A DNA stretch of 7,597 nt from JBAUHN01 sp049680295 (GCA_049680295.1 JBAUHN010000082.1:1-7597); one strand, 5' to 3'. Shown: positions 1 to 7,217, numbered from the stretch's first letter. Made by a program: numbers and translations. Notes: generated by a model from the letters alone, not told the origin.

Positions 1-3000
1 GCCGAAATTTGCGTCAGGTCGCGTCCGAACAAAAGTTGCGACAAAACCTCATCCTGCGGCGCTTCGGGGGTTGAGCTGAACGTGACCGTGGGTTGATCCG
101 CAGGCCCTTCAAGGATCACGCTGACAGTACCTGTAGTGGTCTCGGTTGAAGTGACAAAGCGGATAAACGGCGTCAGGCTGCCTTGGAACTGCACCGCCCC
201 TTCGGACAGATCAAAGCGTTTGCCCAGGATATCAATACGTCCGCGCAACAGATCGAACCGGCCCGCTGAAATCACGTTATTGCTGTTTCCGGTCAACCCG
301 ATGGCACCGCCCAATTCGGCATCAACACCGCGTCCGCGCACGAAAATACGGCCCGGCGCGTTGACCTTAATATTCAGCAGGTACGCAGGCCCGCCGGCTT
401 TTTCAGGTGCCCCCGAGGGCGGGCTCAACAGGCCGGCGCGGGCGCGTGTCCGACTGACGTCGCGTGGTGCGCCAATGTGGGTGATCGCGGGAATATCGCC
501 AATGCTTGTCAGTCCTGACGCGGGCACGGTGACGTTTGTTTCGCCCACATCAATGCGCCCGTCGATCCGCGCGCCACCCCTCAAAGGCCCGACCATCGAC
601 ATCTGGCCATTCAGAGTGGTGCTGTAAAGCTGCGGATCGGTCAAAACGACCTGTTCAAGATTGATCCGCAGATCGCCCGGCAGCGATGGCGTCAGAACAA
701 TGGAACCGGCCAACTCGGCGCGGCCGCCGGTTGAGACATCTGCCGTGGCCTGCACTTGCGCGCGCCCGCCGCTGAGATTGATCCGGGTCGCCATATTCAC
801 CAGCGCCAGCCGCAGATTCGGCGCGGAAAAACTGGCACCAGTTGTGCTGATTTGCCCGGCCAGTGACGACAAGGCAGGCGCGCCGCGCAGGGCCAGATCA
901 AATGTGGCCAGACCTTGCAGACTGCGTGGCGCAATAAAAGGTGCCGACAGGCCCAGTGGCACTGATCCCTTGATCGTTATATCCAGATTGCCATCTGCGG
1001 CGACTTGGCCCGCAACGGCGGCTTTGGTGCCGGACGGACCATCTGCCGTGGTGTCGATCCGCCAGCCACCGGATGATTGTCGCGCATCGCCCGAGACGGA
1101 CAAAGGACCTGCAATTTGCGGCACAAACACCCCGACATTGGGCAACTTTGCGGTGAAACTCACTGCAGCCTCTGGCCCGGTTGCCAAGCCCTGAACCGCA
1201 ACCTTGGACGCATATGGCCCCTCTGCTGTCACATCGACATTCCAGCCTTTAGGTGCCTGACTGGCACGCCCCTTGGCCTGCAACGGCCCTGAGACTTGCG
1301 GCACAAAGGGTTTCACCTGCGGGATAGACAGATCAAATGACACATCGGCGTCGGGTCCGGTTGCCAGCCCCTGCACCGCGATCTTCGCATCATAAGGCCC
1401 GTCTGCAGTTGCATCCACCGTCCAGCCGCGCGCATCTTGGGTCGCCTTGGCAATCAGAGCAACCGGGCCGGAATATTGCGGCGCCACAAGGCCCACATCG
1501 TTCAGCCGCATCCGCGCCTCGACCTGACTGGCCTCTGTGCGCAGCGCAGCATCAGCCGTCATTTCGACCGCCCGATTCTTGAGAGCCAGTGATTTCACGT
1601 CTGTCCCTGTCTCTGAACGGCTGGCATTCAGCGACAGCGTGGTGCGCCCGGCAAGAACCGCATCGGCCTGTTCAATCCCGATGCTCAGCGCATTCGTGGT
1701 GCCTGCGATATCCAGATCAAACATGCCAGACAGCGGTGTCACGCTGCCCTTCAATTGCAGATCCGCCGCACCGGACAGCTGTTGCCCTGTCAGCCCGGCA
1801 AATCGGCTCAGATCCTGTGCGGTCAGGGCCATATCCAACTGTGTCAACAGCCCGTCCGCCAAGGCACCGATCGCCGCCTGACCGATCAAACCATAGTCCG
1901 CGCCCGTCAACTCAAGATCGCTGATTATTACCGGTTCGCCTTCGACATAGCCCACTTTTGCCGTGCCGGTAATCGCAGAACCCAGCGCCTTTGCCGCGTC
2001 CTGATCGCTAAGGGCCACGCCATCAGCGCGCAAATCAATATCGGCCAAAACTTCGCCAACCGCGCCGACCTCGCCGCGCAATGTGCCGGTAGCTCGCAAC
2101 TGGGTCTGGTCAATTTTTACCGCGTCCTGCGCCAGATTGCGAATGTCGAAAATGCCCGAAAACGCATCGCCATCGGCCGCATCGAATGTGACAGCCAGAT
2201 CGACCTGATCCACATGCATGCCGGAACCGGGCAGCAGCACCGGGGATCGGTCTGCATTGGCAATCACCCCGTCGATGTCAATGAAGGTCGGCCATTTATC
2301 CCGGTTCAGGCGCAACTGACCCGACAATTGCGCCGCCTGCGCGTCCAATGTGAAGGCATCAACCGCGACGGTCCCATCCGCGCCCAATTGCGCGTCCAGC
2401 GTCAGACCAACGTCAGGGCCAAAGAAATCGCGATACTGAGTGACGATGATTGCGGTGATGTCGCCCCCCAGATTGGCCTGAATACGCCGGTCAGGCGTGG
2501 CGTTGGGGTCCGTCGGCGTATTGGCGCTGAGGGTGACCTGACCGGTCAGACGCGGTTGTCCGTCTGTTGCCAGGGCAATATCGGAAGAAAAATCATCCAG
2601 TGGCCCGGTGCCGTCGATGTTCAGACCCACGGTCGGCTGGCCCGGCAAATCCAGCAAGCGCGCGGCAATGCCGCCTTGTGCCTCTTCCAGTTTCAACAGC
2701 AGCGACAGGATCGACGTGTCGCGCGCAAAGGTTGCATCAATTTCAAATGCGCCTTCCTTGGCGTCCGTGCGCCGGGAGACCACGTCGATTTTTGCACCCT
2801 CCCCGTCCAAAATGGCCGAGGCCGTCACGTTCAAGTCAGCCGCTTCGCCAAGGATCGGCGCACCCAAAGCGATGCGCGCGACCTCAAAGTTCTGAATGGC
2901 AATCGACACCGGCAAATCGGGCAAGGCAAAGGGCGTGGCCTCGGCTTTGGGCAGGTCGCTTTCGGTGGCCATGGGCAAACGCGGCAGGTCCAATGATTGC

Positions 3001-3290
3001 GCCGTCAGCTGTTCCACCTCAAGCCGCCCGCGTAACAGGGCCGTGCGGTTCCAGATCAGCACCACATCATCCAGGGTCATCCAGATGCCCTGATCATCAG
3101 CGATCGTCAGTCGGTCAAATGACGCCTCAGAGCTAAGCGCGCCGGTAAAGCCGTCGATACGAACCTCGCGGCCAAGACCGGTTAACGCCTCTTCGATTTT
3201 GCGGGTCAGAAAGCCACGGTCGTCTTCCTGCGCGTTGGCGGTTACGGCCATCAGCAACAACGTCAGGGTCAGGGCGATGAGACGTTTCAA
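1..3290 (-). CDS. tamB: Translocation and assembly module protein TamB (3' end outside window)
   Basis: This is the periplasm-spanning partner of TamA, a long repetitive beta protein (DUF490/TamB family) linked to outer-membrane protein assembly and phospholipid transport. The frame stays open for 1096 codons and runs off the left edge. The C-terminal TamB domain is clear: NAPGRIFVRGRG at residues 977-988, a GLTGN stretch, a RFDLLRGRIDILGKRF segment, and the family hallmark DEVLSQLLFGRDL with LLFGR at 1086-1090. Probably fewer than about 100 residues are missing. I chose the TTG start at 3290-3288 because it gives MKRLIALTLTLLL followed by AVTANA, a signal peptide. The first ATG (3251) would remove most of it. 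The start overlaps the tamA stop by 4 nt (TTGA), implying translational coupling; only a weak GGA precedes it. The body is Gly/Ala/Asp-rich beta-repeat sequence with an unusually regular tandem block at codons 607-786. The family call is secure; the exact start is inferred. Confidence 0.95.
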   Translation of the reverse strand, partial: MKRLIALTLTLLLMAVTANAQEDDRGFLTRKIEEALTGLGREVRIDGFTGALSSEASFDRLTIADDQGIWMTLDDVVLIWNRTALLRGRLEVEQLTAQSLDLPRLPMATESDLPKAEATPFALPDLPVSIAIQNFEVARIALGAPILGEAADLNVTASAILDGEGAKIDVVSRRTDAKEGAFEIDATFARDTSILSLLLKLEEAQGGIAARLLDLPGQPTVGLNIDGTGPLDDFSSDIALATDGQPRLTGQVTLSANTPTDPNATPDRRIQANLGGDITAIIVTQYRDFFGPDVGLTLDAQLGADGTVAVDAFTLDAQAAQLSGQLRLNRDKWPTFIDIDGVIANADRSPVLLPGSGMHVDQVDLAVTFDAADGDAFSGIFDIRNLAQDAVKIDQTQLRATGTLRGEVGAVGEVLADIDLRADGVALSDQDAAKALGSAITGTAKVGYVEGEPVIISDLELTGADYGLIGQAAIGALADGLLTQLDMALTAQDLSRFAGLTGQQLSGAADLQLKGSVTPLSGMFDLDIAGTTNALSIGIEQADAVLAGRTTLSLNASRSETGTDVKSLALKNRAVEMTADAALRTEASQVEARMRLNDVGLVAPQYSGPVALIAKATQDARGWTVDATADGPYDAKIAVQGLATGPDADVSFDLSIPQVKPFVPQVSGPLQAKGRASQAPKGWNVDVTAEGPYASKVAVQGLATGPEAAVSFTAKLPNVGVFVPQIAGPLSVSGDARQSSGGWRIDTTADGPSGTKAAVAGQVAADGNLDITIKGSVPLGLSAPFIAPRSLQGLATFDLALRGAPALSSLAGQISTTGASFSAPNLRLALVNMATRINLSGGRAQVQATADVSTGGRAELAGSIVLTPSLPGDLRINLEQVVLTDPQLYSTTLNGQMSMVGPLRGGARIDGRIDVGETNVTVPASGLTSIGDIPAITHIGAPRDVSRTRARAGLLSPPSGAPEKAGGPAYLLNIKVNAPGRIFVRGRGVDAELGGAIGLTGNSNNVISAGRFDLLRGRIDILGKRFDLSEGAVQFQGSLTPFIRFVTSTETTTGTVSVILEGPADQPTVTFSSTPEAPQDEVLSQLLFGRDLTQIS
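933..1472 (-). repeat. Three tandem 60-residue (180-bp) repeats inside TamB
   Basis: Codons 607-786 of tamB fall into three consecutive units of exactly 60 codons: 1472-1293, 1292-1113 and 1112-933. Each begins (S/A)GP and carries GWxxDxTAxGP near the middle. Units 1 and 2 also share AVQGLATGP and end FVPQ(V/I). By hand alignment units 1 and 2 match at 34 of 60 positions without gaps. Units 2 and 3 match at about 20 of 60, with unit 3 diverging in its second half. The residues just before unit 1 (VGLVAPQYSGP) resemble a repeat end, so a decayed earlier unit may exist. TamB is built of beta-strand repeats, but recent in-frame 180-bp duplication is the simplest explanation for this regularity. 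Confidence 0.85.
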
Positions 3291-5092
3291 AATGACTGTC
3301 CGATCCCGATATAGACCTGCAGGTTTCTGCCGGTGTCCGGTCCAGATGTCGGCACCGCCAGATCCAGCCGAATGGGGCCAATACCAGTGTCATAGCGAAT
3401 TCCGACGCCTGCGCCGCTGTGCCATTCGCCTGACCCGTTGGGAAATTCATCGCGGCCGATATAGCCCGCATCAAAGAAACCGACGTAGCCCAGATTGCCC
3501 GCCGTGCGCACCCGCAATTCGGCCGACAATGCCATAAAAGACCGCCCGCCCACCACATTGCCGCCGCCCAGATCGACGCCCAGTGACTGATAGGAATGGC
3601 CCCGAACTGTGCCACCACCGCCGGAATAAAACAGGAAATCCGCAGGTGCGACCGACAAGTCAGGCCCGATTACAGACCCCAGTTGCCCGCGCAGCGCCAA
3701 TGTCATCGGACGCGTTTCGCCAAAGCTGTGATAGGCACGCAGATCGACAAAGCTAAGAACCCCGTCAGCAGCACCGTCAACCGCCAGAAACGGCGAGACA
3801 TTGACCTTGGCGTAATAGCCCTTTTGCGCATCCAGCCGATTGTCGCGGTAGTCAAAGGTCACACCCAGCGGCATCAAAAACAGCGTATAGTCGTTTTCGC
3901 CAAAGGCATCGCGGGTCTGGCCACGTCGCAGCGCAAAGCCCAGACTATAGGTACGCTTTTCGGTGGCAAATCGTTCGATCCCGGCCTCAATCGTGGCCTG
4001 CCGCGAGAAAAAGCTGACCTCATCCTTTTGTTCCAACTCCGCGAAAGCGTAGAAATTGGTATCTTCATTAAAGGTCGCAGGCCGGTCGAAACGGGTGGAC
4101 AGGCGGTAATCTTCACCCCCGGTCGTGCCACCAATGCCTTTGATCTCGCCCTCGAACCGCAGCCTTTCCGCGCCGCCCAGCAGATTGCGATGCATCCAGA
4201 AAGAACTAAGCGTCAGCCCCTCTTGGGTGGACAGCTCCGCACCAAAACCAAAGCGGCGGGGCTTTGCTTCGACGATGTTGGCGCTGATGGGCAGGGTGTC
4301 GCCCTCGGCAATCTGTTCGGCCTCGATCAGGGCCACGGATTTAAACGCGCCGGTGCGTCTAAGACGGTTGGCCGCGCGGCGCAATTCGCGCGGAGAATAG
4401 ACCCGACCACTGGGCAGGCCTGCAATCTCGATAATCCGTTCGGTACGCACGGCGTCGTTGCCCTGAACGACAAGCGGCCCAAACCTCAGCCTTGGGCCGG
4501 GTGCCAGACGCAAGTCAGCGTTGATCGTGCGGTCTATGTGCCGCGCGGTCAGCGATTGGCTGGCCAATGCGGCCTTGGCATGGCCCTGATTGCGCCAGCC
4601 TAATATGCTGGCTTCGACCGTGCCACGTAACACGCTGAGACTGGCCGTTTCGCCGGTGCGAAATTCGTCGGGCAGGACAGTTTGTGCAGCAACGGGGGCA
4701 ATGTCGGTGGTGCCAAACCGGAACACCGGGCCGGGATCAACGGTGATCACCGCATTCGCAATGCGGCGCGGCGGGGCCACGGGCGGCACATTGGCAGCCT
4801 CGCGCCCGTCCAGTTTGATCGTGATTGCCGCGCCAAAATAACCTTCATCATAAAGCACCGCTAACAGACGTTTGTAATCGGCTTGTGCGGCCGACAGCAA
4901 TTCTTGGGTGCTGGCGGGGGTTTCTTGCACGGCCTGTTCAACCAACAACGACCCCGATGTCACAGCATCACGCAAGTCATCTGTCATGGATCCGGCAACC
5001 CGCACATCTGTCGCAGCAGCAGTCTGCGCCAGCAACCCTAAGGCTGCAGCGCAAAACAGCGCCCTGCATCGCGGCATTGCAAGATAGAACAT
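3287..5092 (-). CDS. tamA: TamA, Omp85-family outer-membrane translocation/assembly protein
   Basis: TamA is the outer-membrane barrel of the translocation and assembly module and works with TamB, encoded immediately downstream. From the chosen start the protein is 601 residues, close to the usual TamA size. A signal peptide ends near residue 27 (LLAQTAAA|TDV). Three POTRA-like units follow at about 30-95, 112-200 and 202-280, the last including NRLRRTGAFKSV. A 16-strand-type barrel fills 281-601. The Omp85 loop-6 motif is present as GGGGTVRGHSYQSLG with VRGH at 496-499, and the protein ends in an aromatic beta-signal, YIGIGQSF. The frame is open back to an ATG at 5242, but that adds 50 residues of Cys/Arg-rich non-signal sequence. 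The ATG at 5092 has an AGAGG 9 nt upstream and exposes the signal peptide. The stop overlaps the tamB start by 4 nt. Confidence 0.95.
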   Translation of the reverse strand: MFYLAMPRCRALFCAAALGLLAQTAAATDVRVAGSMTDDLRDAVTSGSLLVEQAVQETPASTQELLSAAQADYKRLLAVLYDEGYFGAAITIKLDGREAANVPPVAPPRRIANAVITVDPGPVFRFGTTDIAPVAAQTVLPDEFRTGETASLSVLRGTVEASILGWRNQGHAKAALASQSLTARHIDRTINADLRLAPGPRLRFGPLVVQGNDAVRTERIIEIAGLPSGRVYSPRELRRAANRLRRTGAFKSVALIEAEQIAEGDTLPISANIVEAKPRRFGFGAELSTQEGLTLSSFWMHRNLLGGAERLRFEGEIKGIGGTTGGEDYRLSTRFDRPATFNEDTNFYAFAELEQKDEVSFFSRQATIEAGIERFATEKRTYSLGFALRRGQTRDAFGENDYTLFLMPLGVTFDYRDNRLDAQKGYYAKVNVSPFLAVDGAADGVLSFVDLRAYHSFGETRPMTLALRGQLGSVIGPDLSVAPADFLFYSGGGGTVRGHSYQSLGVDLGGGNVVGGRSFMALSAELRVRTAGNLGYVGFFDAGYIGRDEFPNGSGEWHSGAGVGIRYDTGIGPIRLDLAVPTSGPDTGRNLQVYIGIGQSF

Positions 5093-5101
5093 TGTGCCAA
5101 A

Positions 5102-5108
5102 CCTCTTC
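5102..5108 (-). promoter_or_regulatory. Ribosome binding site deciding the tamA start
   Basis: On the minus strand GAAGAGG ends 9 nt before the ATG at 5092. It complements the 16S anti-Shine-Dalgarno and favours this start over the in-frame ATG at 5242 and the ATG five codons later at 5077. The latter has no purine-rich sequence at the right distance. Confidence 0.7.
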
Positions 5109-5259
5109 ACCACACCACCCCGATCCAAAAAAAGTGCGCCACCGGTGCAACGGCACATTACGTGGATGCGACCTTGGGAATTACTCAGTCTGGTAGCTAT
5201 TCGTTCTTTACCGGATAAGTCGCAGGGGCCGCAATCGGGCATTTCACCGGGCCGATGAA

Positions 5260-5288
5260 ATCATTGTGAAAAAAACGGGCTTGAGCAA
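5260..5288 (-). promoter_or_regulatory. Candidate tamA promoter (weak)
   Basis: Minus-strand TTGCTC (5288-5283), a 17-nt spacer and AATGAT (5265-5260) match sigma-70 boxes at 3 and 4 of 6 positions. The spacer contains a T7 tract. Transcription would start near 5253, giving a leader of about 160 nt before tamA. A second, poorer candidate is TTGCAC at 5150-5145 with TGGATC at 5127-5122, also with a T7 tract in its spacer. The interval 5093-5328 shows no gene. A promoter is expected here if the hairpin at 5300-5322 ends the upstream unit, but the matches are weak. Confidence 0.22.
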
Positions 5289-5299
5289 ATGGCGACATC

Positions 5300-5322
5300 A
5301 GATCGCGTGGAGCATGCGATCT
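5300..5322 (-). terminator. Stem-loop after the oxygenase stop, possible terminator
   Basis: A 9-bp stem (AGATCGCGT pairing ATGCGATCT, one G-T pair) closes a 5-nt loop. On the minus strand it starts 6 nt after the oxygenase TGA. No T tract follows directly; the nearest is a T7 run at 5275-5269, about 24 nt further on. It could be an mRNA 3'-end stabiliser or part of a Rho-dependent or imperfect terminator separating the oxygenase from tamA. Confidence 0.35.
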
Positions 5323-5328
5323 AAAGCG

Positions 5329-6129
5329 TCACGCAATCCTGCCGTAAAACCCCAATTGTTCTTGTTCGGTAAACTTCGCACCGGGTTTTTCAAAATAGGT
5401 CAGCACAGCGATCATACGTTCATCCTGGCCTTTGACAGGCGTCACACGGTGCGGTGTGTTAACGCCGCGAAATACGTTCAATGTACCGGGCATCACGTTC
5501 ATCCGTTGCATCTGCGGGTCGCGGCCTTGCAATAACGCGGCCACACCCTGGTAGTTGGGATCATCCGCCGTGCGCAGATCGGTTCGATACTCAAACACGC
5601 CGCCGTTTTCGGGGGCTTGCAACAACAATGTTACAGTGAATTCAGATCGGTCAAAATGCCAGTTCAACCCCTGCTCCGTGCGATAGCGCATCACGTTGAA
5701 CTTGGCCAAAGAATCATCCATCGGAAAAAGCGCGGGTTTTTCCATCACCGCTGACAGAAACGTCACCAGCGGCGTCCAATTGTAAATCCGCTCGATGATG
5801 CTGCCGCCAAGCTGATCGGCGCATAACGTGTCATTTGATGTCTCGCGCAGTGCCAATGCAGGATGATCCGGCGCTAGGTCCGGAACAGATTTCAGAAAGT
5901 AAATGTTATGACGGCGCTGATGATTGAACGAGACGGTGTTCATCGCTGGACGCAGCGCATCCGCCTCGGCCTGTGCATATTCAGGGCGCAAAAAACCATC
6001 CAGATTAAACAATCCGCCATTTGCCAATTCGCCCCGGCAACGGGCAATCAAACCCGCATATCTACCGCTTTCAGGTTGATCCAGCGGGAAGGTTTCAAGA
6101 TCAAGATATTGTTCCATGAATTCTTGCAT
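5329..6129 (-). CDS. Fe(II)/2-oxoglutarate-dependent oxygenase, HalD/BesD-like with HxD centre
   Basis: This is a 266-residue cytosolic non-haem iron dioxygenase, with no signal peptide or membrane segment. The facial triad is visible as WHFD (H158, D160) and NTPHRV (H227). R238 in DERMIAVLTYFEKPG is placed to bind the 2-oxoglutarate carboxylate. The flanking layout (GLFNLDGFL near 40-47, a NIYFL strand, then FRGVNTPHRVTPVKG) resembles the HalD/BesD group, which includes free-amino-acid halogenases and hydroxylases. Halogenases replace the Asp with Gly so chloride can bind. Here Asp is present, so hydroxylation or another oxidation is predicted; the substrate is unknown. The ATG at 6129 has AAAGG only 3 nt upstream, a short spacing; the ATG at 6117 is an alternative lacking a good site. 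The gene follows the sulfotransferase-like gene by 60 nt on the same strand, so the two are probably co-transcribed. The fold call is firm; the subfamily is an inference. Confidence 0.88.
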   Translation of the reverse strand: MQEFMEQYLDLETFPLDQPESGRYAGLIARCRGELANGGLFNLDGFLRPEYAQAEADALRPAMNTVSFNHQRRHNIYFLKSVPDLAPDHPALALRETSNDTLCADQLGGSIIERIYNWTPLVTFLSAVMEKPALFPMDDSLAKFNVMRYRTEQGLNWHFDRSEFTVTLLLQAPENGGVFEYRTDLRTADDPNYQGVAALLQGRDPQMQRMNVMPGTLNVFRGVNTPHRVTPVKGQDERMIAVLTYFEKPGAKFTEQEQLGFYGRIA

Positions 6130-6189
6130 TTGCCTTTCGGATTGACCGGTCTTTTAGGGGCTGTGCCGATGCCTGCATCTGAACCTTAT

Positions 6190-7065
6190 TTATGGTGATA
6201 TGACCTGAACACCCGGAATGCGGCCAATCTCAATCGCGTCTTCATCATAAATCTCTGTCAGTTCATCGACCAGACTATCGGTCCATCCCGGCATGTCCAG
6301 CTCCTCTTCTACGGCTTCGTCAAGCGCGAACTTGTCCAAGAACGCCGACACAACCTGACGCCGTTGAAGTTCCGACATTTTGGGGTGCTTTTTGAGATAC
6401 GCGCGAAACCGCAGCATACCTTCCCTGGTCATAATATCGCGCAACAGATCAAACGCACCAGTGATCTTTTGGCCATGCTCCAACGCGGCCATTTCACGGA
6501 TGATCTGCCCCCAGATCAACGGCGCGTCTTCGTTGCACCAAACGGTGATCTGGACCTCAGGAAGTGCTTTTCGCAGACGGATCAACAGCTCTGACCAGCG
6601 CAGCACCCGCGGGTCAGAGCCGTCCAGAAAATCTATCGCACTTTCAGATTCCATTTTCTGAAAGCAAGCAGGTAGAAAACTGGCCGGGTTCCTGATCGCC
6701 ATGAACAACTCGATCTGATCATGTGGGAAGAGACGCACCATATGTGCCATCTTTTCTTCAGCTCTGGCGTAGAACATGCCACGGTTTACAACACCTCTGG
6801 CGGGCGCAAAAAAATGTGCGTTCGACAGGATCAAACGGTCCGCAGGTTCGTCGTCCAATATCGCATCCATCAACACATCGCGCGCACCCGGAGCGGCCGG
6901 TGCCTCGCGCATCGCCATTAGCGTTTCGCTCAGCAGTCTGCGGTACTTTCCCGGACCGGGGACAGAAACGCCACGCGCCGCAAAATCGCCCTTGTTGCGG
7001 AGCAAGCATTTGATCAACCGGTCTTCTTCCGTGAAGTGCGCGCCTGTGTGTAAGACCAGTTGCAT
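6190..7065 (-). CDS. Degenerate sulfotransferase-like protein of unknown function
   Basis: This 291-residue cytosolic protein has no signal peptide or membrane segment. Its opening LVLHTGAHFTEEDRLIKCLLRN, then ARGVSVPGPGKYR, follows the plan of PAPS-dependent sulfotransferases (LHIGxxKTGTTxLQ..L..N...L...GV.YP). The catalytic P-loop KTGTT reads FTEED at 11-15, losing the lysine. A second region, FMAIRNPASFLPACFQKM (121-138), matches the 3'-phosphate-binding segment and keeps R125, but the usual serine eight residues later is Ala133. A third, VQITVWCNED (171-180), matches the strand before the substrate loop. The C-terminus is acidic (DEAVEEELDMPGW onwards). This suggests a sulfotransferase-fold protein that no longer transfers sulfate, or uses another donor. 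The start at 7065 is supported by N-terminal alignment, with weak GCGGA 5 nt upstream. The downstream neighbour is the oxygenase, 60 nt away. That gap holds a GACCGGTC palindrome (6144-6151) and a short GATGC/GCATC dyad (6168-6179). The gene is certain; the fold is an inference. Confidence 0.85.
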   Translation of the reverse strand: MQLVLHTGAHFTEEDRLIKCLLRNKGDFAARGVSVPGPGKYRRLLSETLMAMREAPAAPGARDVLMDAILDDEPADRLILSNAHFFAPARGVVNRGMFYARAEEKMAHMVRLFPHDQIELFMAIRNPASFLPACFQKMESESAIDFLDGSDPRVLRWSELLIRLRKALPEVQITVWCNEDAPLIWGQIIREMAALEHGQKITGAFDLLRDIMTREGMLRFRAYLKKHPKMSELQRRQVVSAFLDKFALDEAVEEELDMPGWTDSLVDELTEIYDEDAIEIGRIPGVQVISP

Positions 7066-7100
7066 AGATGTCCGCTATTTTCCTGTAAGCTCTCAAAAAA

Positions 7101-7128
7101 ACTATAACTGGTTTCTCAGCGGATAAAA
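7101..7128 (-). promoter_or_regulatory. Candidate promoter of the sulfotransferase-like/oxygenase unit
   Basis: On the minus strand TATAGT (7106-7101) is a good -10 match. With a 16-nt spacer it is preceded by TTTTAT (7128-7123), a poor -35. Transcription would start about 28 nt before the ATG at 7065. The T7 run just after the -10 (7100-7094 region) would fall at the transcription start. Confidence 0.3.
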
Positions 7129-7196
7129 CAGCAAAGCCACGCCGGTTTTTTGCCATTCTCTGTTCATTGCGTTACCGCTTCCCGGTGCCTGCAGCC

Positions 7197-7217
7197 TATG
7201 GGCCAGATAGGCCCATA
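7197..7217. repeat. Perfect 8-bp inverted repeat with 5-nt loop
   Basis: TATGGGCC and GGCCCATA flank AGATA. The stem is perfect and GC-rich in its core. Neither strand has a T tract after it, so a classic intrinsic terminator is unlikely. It lies about 130 nt upstream of the minus-strand gene start and 310 nt upstream of the tRNA. It could be an operator or a structured RNA element. Confidence 0.6.

Noticed and set aside
136..1194. Two plus-strand open frames of 163 and 177 aa
   Set aside because: Both are antisense to the conserved C-terminal part of tamB. They are Pro/Arg/Ser-rich, low-complexity shadows.
933..1472. CRISPR-like or satellite DNA reading of the 180-bp repeats
   Set aside because: The repeats are in frame, diverged at the DNA level and part of an uninterrupted TamB coding sequence.
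1755..2996. 413-aa plus-strand open frame
   Set aside because: It lies wholly antisense to tamB, whose frame has clear TamB domain sequence. The translation is Gln/Arg/Gly-rich without recognisable motifs, as expected of a shadow frame in GC-rich DNA.
3596..4603. 335-aa plus-strand open frame
   Set aside because: It is antisense to the TamA barrel and POTRA regions, with no domain or ribosome site; a shadow frame.
5300..5322. Confident intrinsic terminator
   Set aside because: The stem is good but no T run follows within the needed distance, so it is reported only as a possible terminator.
5329..6129. Calling the oxygenase a halogenase
   Set aside because: The iron ligand Asp160 is present (WHFD). 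Halogenases of this group have Gly there to open a chloride site.
6758..7156. 132-aa minus-strand open frame
   Set aside because: It overlaps the sulfotransferase-like gene in another frame. The translation is Arg/Cys-rich and has no ribosome site or homology that I recognise.
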